Notes under the pieces: model-generated
Seen by the model: only the letters and a program-made list of their open reading frames with translations
The model's database searches: none
What the model was told of the DNA's origin: nothing
Program-made: the position numbers and the translations under genes
In this document: piece by piece, positions 17,012-23,498 of the stretch
Position numbering within the stretch: the stretch's first letter is position 1
How the letters are laid out: every line of letters starts with the position of its first letter
NCBI GenBank assembly: GCA_001460835.1
Contig: CYKH01000314.1
Coordinates: 1-23,498 of the forward strand
DNA: 23,498 bases
Direction of reading: 5' to 3'
Origin: Bodo saltans
Lineage: Eukaryota; Euglenozoa; Kinetoplastea; Eubodonida; Bodonidae

Positions 17012-17839
17012 ATGTCAACCCCCGAAAAGAAACGCAGAATGCCGTCTGTCCTGACAAGCGACGTGCATAACGAAGCAGAGCTTATCTTTGGAATCCTTGA
17101 GAATAAAGACAAGAAGCTGATCTCCTATCTGGATTGTCTGACTCTTCTCCGCGGGATTGGAATGAATCCTACGCAAGAAGACATGGACTTGTTGAAAGAG
17201 TCAATGGCGGAGCCCATCAATCGACTTACCGAGTGGCGACTAGAACAAGAGGCCAAGGCTGAAAAAGAACGTAAGAAGGAAGAAGCCAAGAAAGGAGGCG
17301 ACAAGAAAGAAGCGAAGAAGCCAGACCCCAAGAAGGACGGAAAGAAAGATGGGAAGAAGGACGCGAAAGGTGCAGCTGACGGTCCTCCGCCTGCAGAGGG
17401 TAGCCCAGAGGCTGAGGAGGCGGAAAAGTTGCGCAAAAAGCGGGAGCCAGCAGAAGAAATGAAAAACATCGATTGGAATATCTTTATCTCGTGCATTGAA
17501 CCACTGTATCGCGACAACCACGTGGAGCAAGAAGAAATCGTCGCCGCACTTCGGGTGTTTGATATCAACGGCATTGGAAGAATGACGCGCTCCGAACTTG
17601 CACGCATTGTCACCACCAACGGTGAATCTGTCCTGTCCCCTGCCGAGGAGAAGCAACTTCATGACGTGCTGCCCGAAGACTTTACCTTGGAAGAACTCGC
17701 CGCTAGAATTCAAGGGACGTATGTTCCTCCTACACAAGAAGAGTTAGATGCGATTGCAGCTCGTGAACGTGAGGCTCGTGAGGCAGCATTAGCAGCTGAG
17801 CGTGCTGCAGCTGTGGATGACCCGTTGGCTGGCCTGTGA
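17012..17839 (+). CDS. Calmodulin-like EF-hand protein with Lys-rich insert in EF2
   Basis: 275 residues from the ATG at 17012. The calmodulin layout can be followed throughout: EAELIFGILENKDKKLISYL (21-40) with GIGMNPTQEDMDLL (48-61) for EF1; the EF2 entering helix to about 74; DWNIFISCIEPL (154-165) for the EF2 exiting helix; EEIVAALRVFDINGIGRMTR (174-193) with SELARI (194-199) for EF3; and AEEKQLHDVL, then FTLEELAARIQG (224-235) for EF4. Residues 75-150, mostly KKEAKK and KKDGKKD repeats plus an acidic patch, sit where the EF2 calcium loop should be. EF1 lacks its loop Asp residues, EF3 has Ile at loop position 5, and the EF4 loop is deleted. Calcium binding is therefore doubtful. An Ala/Arg/Glu helix ends the protein. 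Flagellar or cytoskeletal roles are common for such relatives, but nothing here proves one. Confidence 0.7.
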   Translation: MSTPEKKRRMPSVLTSDVHNEAELIFGILENKDKKLISYLDCLTLLRGIGMNPTQEDMDLLKESMAEPINRLTEWRLEQEAKAEKERKKEEAKKGGDKKEAKKPDPKKDGKKDGKKDAKGAADGPPPAEGSPEAEEAEKLRKKREPAEEMKNIDWNIFISCIEPLYRDNHVEQEEIVAALRVFDINGIGRMTRSELARIVTTNGESVLSPAEEKQLHDVLPEDFTLEELAARIQGTYVPPTQEELDAIAAREREAREAALAAERAAAVDDPLAGL

Positions 17840-18041
17840 GTGCAGAAGAGACTCTTGTGTTCTCACCTGCACCCATATGACAACAATTAGTGCTTTCTCG
17901 ATCCTTCGAGAAGGTCTGTGTAGATATCAAAAAAAAACACGAGCATTTGCTGATCTTGAAAATTCTCGGATAAATAATTACGTTGTGAAACATCACATTT
18001 CGTTTCGTGTTGCAACAAGAAAACAATCTCCACACTCCATA

Positions 18042-18401
18042 ATGTCCCGCACGGATCAGAACCTTATCATCAACGTCACCGTGAACCCCCCGGAGATTTC
18101 TATCGTCGGCCCCATCAAGGAGAATACCATCCAGAAGTTAAACACCATTCTGCCCACGGTTTGCACCACGACCAACACCGCAAAGACTAAGTTTGCCTTC
18201 AACCGTGTTGAGAACCCTCCCCACTGGAGTGGAAAGCTCTCGACCCACTTCGCCAATGAGGAGATCGGCCAGGCCCAGCTCTTTGTGACGATGCTCGACG
18301 CCCTCGAGGAGGAGGGTGGCTGGAAGCTGAAGGGTAGCAATGCCACGAACCACGATGTGGACAAGGTCACATACAAGTTCTTTTTTGTTCGTGCACTGTA
18401 G
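18042..18401 (+). CDS. Small conserved-looking protein of unknown function, strong codon bias
   Basis: 119 residues from the ATG at 18042; the open frame runs further upstream to 17802, but that part overlaps the previous gene and carries no motif. An AG at 18018-18019 is a possible acceptor. The sequence has alternating strands (NLIINVTVNPPEISIVG at 7-23, KTKFAFNRVE), a helix (EIGQAQLFVTMLDALEEEGG) and a final hairpin ending VTYKFFFVRAL. There is no signal peptide, membrane segment or known catalytic motif. Codons are strikingly biased to C-ending and G-ending forms (ATC, AAC, ACC, AAG, GAG), more than in either neighbour, which suggests a highly expressed protein. I do not recognise the family. 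The compact mix of strands and one helix suggests a small folded domain rather than a disordered peptide. Confidence 0.75.
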   Translation: MSRTDQNLIINVTVNPPEISIVGPIKENTIQKLNTILPTVCTTTNTAKTKFAFNRVENPPHWSGKLSTHFANEEIGQAQLFVTMLDALEEEGGWKLKGSNATNHDVDKVTYKFFFVRAL

Positions 18402-18816
18402 ACAACAACAACAACAAAAAGGCACGAATGGGGAAAACACAGCAACCTTGTCAAGAAAAAAAATTGGGAGCTTGTGTGTTTGATGGCGAGCTTTTTCGTG
18501 GGATGGTAAATGAGATCGCATTTTGTTGATTAGCATTCTCCACTTCAAGAGTAAGACCCTTTTTCGCATGCATCTCCTAAAGAAAATTGATTTCCATCTC
18601 TCCCTCACCGAAACAAAACAAAGGTAAAGCAAATTTCTCTGTGGCGCCGACAACTCTCTTTTGTGTGTAGACAGAGCCGAGCTACTCTTTGGATGTACCA
18701 AAAAAATTACGAGTATTCCTTCAGATTCTTTGTCTCTAACGTTCTCTAAGTAAGAAAATTTCGCGATTTTTTTGTTGGTGTTGTTGTTAATTTTCCCAAA
18801 AGGCAAAACGATTTGC
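18402..18816 (+). other. Intergenic: 3' UTR and TPR-DnaJ leader
   Basis: 415 bases. It begins with a short CAA repeat (18403-18416). A T/G-rich stretch (18768-18789) and an AG at 18801-18802 form a likely acceptor 15 bases before the next ATG. A long antisense frame covers this stretch but has no support. Confidence 0.6.
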
Positions 18817-19701
18817 ATGACATCATCTGCAGAACGACGAAAGCATTTCGCTGATGTAGTGAGTGTTGGGCGCGAAGAGTTGGTGCGTTTTCCTGCCTTC
18901 CGATCCCTCGAGCACGAATGGAATACCGCCATCAGCGAGTGGAGGGCCGAGGAGGAGCATGCCGCCTCAACGAAGGCCGCTGAAGAGACAGAAGCCAAAC
19001 GGCTGGAAGACCAGCGAAAAAGTCTCAGAGCACGCCGCCAGTCAGACCTTCTCCTTGCAGACGATCTTCTGCAGCAAACCCACAAAGAGTTAGATAGTCT
19101 TCTCATGTCAGCAAGCTGCGGTGCTGGACCCAGTCATTCAAAGGGGGACTCAATGCGGTCGAGCCAGAACGGCAATACCTCGTCGACCAACAACGTTGTT
19201 GCGTCCTCTCACACAGAATCCCTTCTCAGCAGCACTCCCGCTCCTGTCGAAGTGGATGCGTTTGACAGTCGCCTTCCTCGGTTAGTGCCACCGTCGTACT
19301 ATTCAAAAGTTGAGGCGATGCTGCTGCAGCTCGATGGCGCGCACAACGCTGCCAAGAGTGAGGCACAATTCAAATCAAATGCAGCAGCATCAACGGCATT
19401 GTCCACTACCGCAACAAGACGCTCCAGACACGAAAGTCCCTCAGCGGCTGAGTTCCCTGTTGTCATGATGAGGCTCTCATCGCAACCAAAAGACGTTGTA
19501 TCCTCAGTCTTGCACGAACTCTCAGAGCTTCTTGAAACGCTAGCGCCTCACCATTGGAACCCAGTGTTGTTTCATTGTCGGGCCGCCTGCCACTACGCCC
19601 TTGGCAACATCAGACTGGCGCTTAAGGATTCTGTCAAGGCGTTAGAGTTGTGTCATGCTGACTACCATGTATCGTTGTGCACATTAGCGTACCGTCGTTA
19701 G
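18817..19701 (+). CDS. TPR-DnaJ co-chaperone, 5' part (frame broken by a 14-bp duplication)
   Basis: 294 residues from the ATG at 18817. The frame opens at a TTG at 18772, but the acceptor AG at 18801-18802 rules that out. The N-terminal part has a charged helix, AEETEAKRLEDQRKSLRARR, and Ser-rich linkers. From about residue 230 a TPR array begins: VLHELSELLETL, then WNPVLFHCRAACHYALGNIR with LALKDSVKALEL, typical of DNAJC7-type proteins. The next repeat starts with SLCTLAYRR and stops at TAG (19699-19701), inside the second copy of a 14-base tandem repeat. With one repeat copy, the frame would run straight on into the part beginning MLRCHIVLSDSQAA. This is therefore read as the front of one gene of about 718 residues. 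It is either a real allele that loses the J-domain or an assembly artefact. Confidence 0.75.
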   Translation: MTSSAERRKHFADVVSVGREELVRFPAFRSLEHEWNTAISEWRAEEEHAASTKAAEETEAKRLEDQRKSLRARRQSDLLLADDLLQQTHKELDSLLMSASCGAGPSHSKGDSMRSSQNGNTSSTNNVVASSHTESLLSSTPAPVEVDAFDSRLPRLVPPSYYSKVEAMLLQLDGAHNAAKSEAQFKSNAAASTALSTTATRRSRHESPSAAEFPVVMMRLSSQPKDVVSSVLHELSELLETLAPHHWNPVLFHCRAACHYALGNIRLALKDSVKALELCHADYHVSLCTLAYRR

Positions 19702-19711
19702 CGTACCGTCG
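19684..19711 (+). repeat. Exact 14-bp tandem duplication inside the TPR-DnaJ gene
   Basis: TTAGCGTACCGTCG occurs twice, head to tail, at 19684-19697 and 19698-19711. Fourteen is not a multiple of three, so the second copy shifts the frame by two and puts a TAG in the upstream frame at 19699-19701. The reading across a single copy (TLAYRRML) fits the TPR helix pattern, which argues that one copy is ancestral. Confidence 0.95.
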
Positions 19712-19712
19712 G

Positions 19713-20987
19713 ATGCTGAGGTGTCACATTGTCCTTTCTGACAGCCAAGCTGCGTCTGAAGTGATGGCGCAATGTAAATCCAACAGTAACAGGTTCGGAA
19801 CTTCGGTTCTCGAGGCCCTTACTCAGGAGCAGTCACTGGTGACCTCACTGCACCAACTCAGCGAATCGTGCGACCACAAACTGTGGTCTCAGGCGCTGGA
19901 CATTGCGTCAAAGCTCTGCTCTGAGGTCCCTGAATCGCCTTCCCTTGCAGAGAAGCGGATTGAGATTCTCGTCAACACAGCCGCTACTGCCGGCAGCGAC
20001 AGTGCGAAGACACTCAACGAAATCGCGTCGGCGACGTTGAAGTTCCCTTTGTGCGGCGGTATCTGGTATTGGTACGGTGTTCAGCAGCTGAAGCATAGCA
20101 GCAACTTCCAAGATGTAGAAGCCGCATCTCGCTCACTTCAGCGAGCCGTAAGCCTATCGGGAATTGAAGGGAACGCAGCAGCGAAGCAAGAGCTACAAAA
20201 GGTTCGCTACCTTGAATCCAAAGCTGCAATGGCGACTGCGTACCAAAAGAGCAAGCGCTGGCGTCAGGCGGTTGCAGAGCTAACAATGCTTCTGACGCTC
20301 AACGGCGTTAGTAAAGGCTTGAAACGCATGTTCACATGCATGAGAGCGAAAGCGTTTATGGCCCTGGACCGCTGGATGGAGTGCATGAGTGATGCGACGT
20401 ACTTACTCAACCACGCCACAACCGATGATGAGGTTGTCGAAGCGTACATTCTGCGAGCTGAAGCCTTTCTCCTCGGCAGGAATCGCGAAGCAGCTATCCG
20501 CGACGCTCGATGTGCATCCGGAGTGCTACCCGGTCACTCCGTTGCTGCAGCCCTGCTTCGTCAGCTAGAAATGGATGCCAACAAGAACAATGGCCACGAT
20601 ACATACCGCCCGCCAACACCACCGCCGCAGCGAAAGTCGTCCTCCAGTCGCGCCGTTCCTCCAGAAGGAGCCCCCTCACCACCACCACCACCACCTGCCG
20701 CGCCATCACCCCCGCCTCGAGGGAGACCAGATTCAGCAGCGAGTGCTCGATCTGTGCCTGTTGTTGTCCCACCGCACTACACATCTCTCAATGTAAGCGT
20801 CTCTGCTACATCCGCAGTGATCACGAAGTCATACCTAAAGTGGCATCCCGATCGCTGGACATCCTCCTCTGCCGCCGATGTACTGGTTGCAGAAGAGGTG
20901 TTTAAGAAGCTCAACACAGCGTATCATACGCTAACCGATGATGCGTTGCGACTTGCGTACGACAGAGAGCATGGCGTTCGCAGGTAA
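19713..20987 (+). CDS. TPR-DnaJ co-chaperone, 3' part with TPRs and J-domain
   Basis: 424 residues from the first ATG (19713); the frame opens with a GTG at 19677. The sequence continues the TPR array: HKLWSQALDIASKLC, SAKTLNEIASATLKFPLCGG, YLESKAAMATAYQKSKRWRQ, MFTCMRAKAFMALDRWMECM and AEAFLLGRNREAAIRDAR. A Pro-rich linker (about 20606-20733, with runs of up to seven Pro) leads to a C-terminal J-domain: YTSLNVSVSATSAVITKSY, LKWHPDRW, FKKLNTAYHTLTDD, RLAYDREHG. The HPD triad (20844-20852) that stimulates Hsp70 is intact. Helix II looks one turn short: four residues usually found between KSY and LKWHPD are absent. The order of TPRs then J matches DNAJC7, which links Hsp70 and Hsp90. It probably belongs to the gene starting at 18817; alone it would lack the first repeats. 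Confidence 0.8.
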   Translation: MLRCHIVLSDSQAASEVMAQCKSNSNRFGTSVLEALTQEQSLVTSLHQLSESCDHKLWSQALDIASKLCSEVPESPSLAEKRIEILVNTAATAGSDSAKTLNEIASATLKFPLCGGIWYWYGVQQLKHSSNFQDVEAASRSLQRAVSLSGIEGNAAAKQELQKVRYLESKAAMATAYQKSKRWRQAVAELTMLLTLNGVSKGLKRMFTCMRAKAFMALDRWMECMSDATYLLNHATTDDEVVEAYILRAEAFLLGRNREAAIRDARCASGVLPGHSVAAALLRQLEMDANKNNGHDTYRPPTPPPQRKSSSSRAVPPEGAPSPPPPPPAAPSPPPRGRPDSAASARSVPVVVPPHYTSLNVSVSATSAVITKSYLKWHPDRWTSSSAADVLVAEEVFKKLNTAYHTLTDDALRLAYDREHGVRR

Positions 20988-21100
20988 AATGCAGCGCTCC
21001 AGCAAAACGCAACCAAAAAAACACAACGAATTGTACAATATTGGAGGTTTTGATTTCAATTGTTCTTGGCGATGAGTTTGTCGAACACTATGATGAAACC

Positions 21101-21125
21101 GTCGCATCTCGTTTGTAATTTACAG
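21101..21125 (+). promoter_or_regulatory. Candidate spliced-leader acceptor for glutamate-cysteine ligase
   Basis: A T-rich stretch (CATCTCGTTTGTAATTTAC) ends in an AG at 21124-21125, 33 bases before the ATG. The tract is weaker than those upstream of NOC2 or CCCH copy B. Inferred. Confidence 0.4.
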
Positions 21126-21158
21126 TTTCTTGAAAAGAATTTTATCACAATAAAATAA

Positions 21159-23261
21159 ATGGGTCTATTGACGACCGGTGGGCAACCTATGCGCTGGGGA
21201 ACTCCCCTTTTGCTACGAGCGAAGAAGTACGTGCTCGAGCATGGTATTGACCAGTTCATCAATATTTTCAACAAGTACAAAGATGTCGCAGGAAGTCCTT
21301 TCCTTTGGGGTGATGAGCTTGAGCACCAGCTGACTCTCATTGACCCCAAGGACGGCTCTGTACGTCTCTCGCTCAATGCAGCCGATGTACTGGAGACTCT
21401 CACACACCTGAAGGACCACGAAGGCGTCGACTGGCGCCCAGAGTACGGGAGCTTTATGGTGGAGTCCGTTCCGCGTGATCCCTTCGACTTGACAACTGCT
21501 TCCATGTGCAGTGTTGAGGGAAACCAGAGAAAGCGCTACGAACTTCTCGATAAGCATGGTGGGCCAAATGTTATCTCGACGACCCTTGTCACATTCCCGC
21601 TGATGGGCGTCGGTAAGTTCTCAACTGCAAAGACACAAGATTCTCCACACTCGCAATCCATTTTTGTACCCGATGAGTGCATCAACGCAACCCACCCAAG
21701 ATTTGCAAACTTGACTGCCAATATTCGCCTGCGCCGCCAGCGTAAGGTGTGCATTCAAGTTCCACTGTTTATGGATAAGAACACTGCTGCGCGCTCCGTA
21801 GACAAGAAACTCAACATCGATGCAAACCCAGCAAACGGGAAAATCGATTGCGCCGCCAACAGCGGTGAACAGAAGAAAATGACCGGCTTTGGAGATGATG
21901 ATGAGGAACTGACGCCTGTTGCTGCATCCACTGCTGCTGGAACAGAAGACGCACTTCTTCACCTCTACAGCCCTGCCACTGATTACTACTACGCCCAGTA
22001 CGAGTCGAACGACCACCAACAAGAGCGTGTGATGCAGCGCTACCAGGCGTGCCCCTGCCCCGTCCCCTCCGTTGTCCATCCCTGCATCTACATGGATTGC
22101 ATGGCTTTTGGTATGGGAGCAAGCTGCCTGCAAATTACAATGCAGCTGCAGGATCAGCACGAGGCTCGTGCGCTGTACGATCAGCTCGCGATTGCTTGCG
22201 GTCCGTTCCTCGCTTTATCATCGGCGACACCTTTCCAAAAAGGTCTTCTCGCTGACTCTGATGTCCGATGGTTGACGATCGCTGCCTCGGTTGACGATCG
22301 CCAACGTGAGGAAGTCCCCCGCATCCTCAAGTCACGGTACGACAGCATCTCGGTATTCATCGGCTCTGAGGATGAGGCTGATCTTGCGCCATTCAACAAC
22401 ACGCATGTGGAGACGAATCGCGCGGCGTTCGACCGGCTTCGTGCTGCTAACGTGGATCCTGTGCTGTCCAAGCACATCTCTCACCTCTTTATTCGCGACC
22501 CTCTCGTCATGTACGATCAGATGATCGAGATTGATGATCACGTCCGCAATGAGCACTTTGAAAACCTTCAATCGACGAATTGGCAAAACGTGCGCTTCAA
22601 GCCCCCACCGTTGGACAACCCTCAGAACATCGGCTGGCGAGTGGAGTTCCGTGTGATGGATATTATGCCAACGCCATTTGAGAATGCCGCATACAGCGTC
22701 TTTGTGATCCTGTTGGCTCGTGCGTTGTTGAAGTACAAGGCTCGACTTTACATCCCAATGACTGAGCAAGACCGCAACATCGGAAAAGCGCACCGCCGAG
22801 ACCCATGCAATGAGAAGTACTGCTGGCGCAAAGACATCTTCGCTGCCAACATCACTGCCGCCCCCGGAGAATTTGTGTACCTCAATGTCAATGAAATCTT
22901 CAATGGTGGCCAAGGATTTGTGGGTCTTGTCCCACTTGTTCTGCGCTTCATTGAAGAGGAGGCTGGAGGCACGCTCAACGTGCACCAAATTCGTGAGTAC
23001 ATTGCGTTAATTTCAATGCGCGCAGCAGGTGAAATTCCAACCACGGCTCAGTATTGGCGCCGCTTTATCACCTCACACTCAACGTATGCGCAAGACTCCC
23101 GCATCAATGAAACGATCGCGAAGGACATTGTAAAGCGATCGCATGACCTCTCATTTGGCTTTAAGGATGAGAGCTACCTGCCTCGCTCAAAGATCTCTGA
23201 GCGAGCTAACACGCTTACTTCAACGAGCAACGGCAGCAACAAGCGCCCGCGTGAGGAGTAA
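21159..23261 (+). CDS. GSH1: Glutamate-cysteine ligase catalytic subunit
   Basis: 700 residues. The enzyme joins glutamate and cysteine using ATP, the first and usually limiting step of glutathione synthesis, and in kinetoplastids also of trypanothione. It is of the eukaryotic type: MGLLTTGGQPMRWG (1-14), FLWGDELEHQL (48-58), RPEYGSFMVESVPRDPF (93-109), VCIQVPLFMDKNT (197-209), YMDCMAFGMGASCLQ (311-325), ARALYDQLAIACGPFLALSS (336-355) and RWLTIAASVDDR (370-381), near-identical in places to human GCLC (637 residues). The active-site acidic and Arg residues in these blocks are present. Between 210 and 308 there is an extra loop, acidic (GDDDEE), Ala/Gln-rich and Tyr-rich, where the human enzyme has only about 30 residues. 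The C-terminus ends in a basic KRPREE. The gene is complete, and no modifier subunit gene is in the window. Confidence 0.95.
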   Translation: MGLLTTGGQPMRWGTPLLLRAKKYVLEHGIDQFINIFNKYKDVAGSPFLWGDELEHQLTLIDPKDGSVRLSLNAADVLETLTHLKDHEGVDWRPEYGSFMVESVPRDPFDLTTASMCSVEGNQRKRYELLDKHGGPNVISTTLVTFPLMGVGKFSTAKTQDSPHSQSIFVPDECINATHPRFANLTANIRLRRQRKVCIQVPLFMDKNTAARSVDKKLNIDANPANGKIDCAANSGEQKKMTGFGDDDEELTPVAASTAAGTEDALLHLYSPATDYYYAQYESNDHQQERVMQRYQACPCPVPSVVHPCIYMDCMAFGMGASCLQITMQLQDQHEARALYDQLAIACGPFLALSSATPFQKGLLADSDVRWLTIAASVDDRQREEVPRILKSRYDSISVFIGSEDEADLAPFNNTHVETNRAAFDRLRAANVDPVLSKHISHLFIRDPLVMYDQMIEIDDHVRNEHFENLQSTNWQNVRFKPPPLDNPQNIGWRVEFRVMDIMPTPFENAAYSVFVILLARALLKYKARLYIPMTEQDRNIGKAHRRDPCNEKYCWRKDIFAANITAAPGEFVYLNVNEIFNGGQGFVGLVPLVLRFIEEEAGGTLNVHQIREYIALISMRAAGEIPTTAQYWRRFITSHSTYAQDSRINETIAKDIVKRSHDLSFGFKDESYLPRSKISERANTLTSTSNGSNKRPREE

Positions 23262-23498
23262 ATTATCATATCCCCTTGGGAATTGACCGATAGCATGCAT
23301 ACGGCGACTGTGATCATAAGGTAACAACCGATTCGACCGCACGTGAAACGTACAGTCTATCGCTGCTCATATCATATTTGTTTCGCAGAAGGGCCACAAC
23401 TGAAAAGTAATTTCGGCACGTTTGCGCTCATGGTGTGTGCCTTGTGGTGCGCTCATCAGCCAAACAACTTCTCTCGACTCCAAAGACACAACAAAAAT
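23262..23498 (+). other. 3' UTR of glutamate-cysteine ligase and leader of an unseen gene
   Basis: 237 bases to the window edge without an ORF of note. Nothing beyond ordinary untranslated sequence is seen. Confidence 0.5.

Noticed and set aside
18138-19106. 322-codon antisense open frame over the 119-residue gene and the gap after it
   Set aside because: It overlaps two + strand genes with much better codon and motif support; Cys and Phe runs look like a shadow of T-rich UTR.
1-23498. Transposon, virus-like element, CRISPR array, or tRNA/rRNA genes
   Set aside because: I looked for terminal repeats, reverse transcriptase, transposase or capsid-like ORFs, spaced repeats and tRNA-like motifs, and saw none.

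Overview
The window looks like a stretch of a kinetoplastid nuclear chromosome, most like a free-living bodonid such as Bodo saltans; the species is an inference. Every credible gene is on the + strand, none shows an intron, and gaps are short. Most genes are preceded by a pyrimidine tract followed by an AG, which fits trans-splicing of a polycistronic transcript. Two adjacent CCCH zinc-finger genes also end in an RHNPY motif, the type known in trypanosomes to recruit MKT1.

Layout, left to right: a Sec22-like longin protein with no recognisable SNARE helix (126-770); an MSP/VAP-like protein whose likely membrane anchor lies in another frame (957-1790, tail to 2190); a 1237-residue kinesin ending in a CaaX-type box (2279-5992); the ribosome-biogenesis factor NOC2 (6379-8370); two paralogous CCCH proteins (8774-10297 and 11031-12107), each followed by an unusually long gap; a 1.5-kb stretch without a convincing gene (12108-13656); GOT1 (13657-14085); a Nudix-like protein without a Nudix box (14340-15032); the GPI mannosyltransferase PIG-V (15441-16814); a calmodulin-like protein with a Lys-rich insert where the second EF-hand loop should be (17012-17839); a 119-residue protein of unknown function with strongly biased codons (18042-18401); a TPR-DnaJ gene broken by an exact 14-bp tandem duplication (18817-20987); and glutamate-cysteine ligase (21159-23261).

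The genes do not form one pathway, as is normal for kinetoplastid transcription units. Several act at the ER or early secretory pathway (Sec22-like, VAP-like, GOT1, PIG-V). NOC2 serves 60S assembly, the CCCH pair probably controls mRNA fate, and glutamate-cysteine ligase feeds glutathione and trypanothione synthesis. I see no virus-like element, transposon, CRISPR array, tRNA or rRNA. The most notable points are the repeated loss of a defining functional element from otherwise recognisable folds (SNARE helix, Nudix box, EF-hand loops, part of the J-domain), the CaaX kinesin, the tandem MKT1-motif zinc-finger pair, and two reading-frame breaks in host genes.
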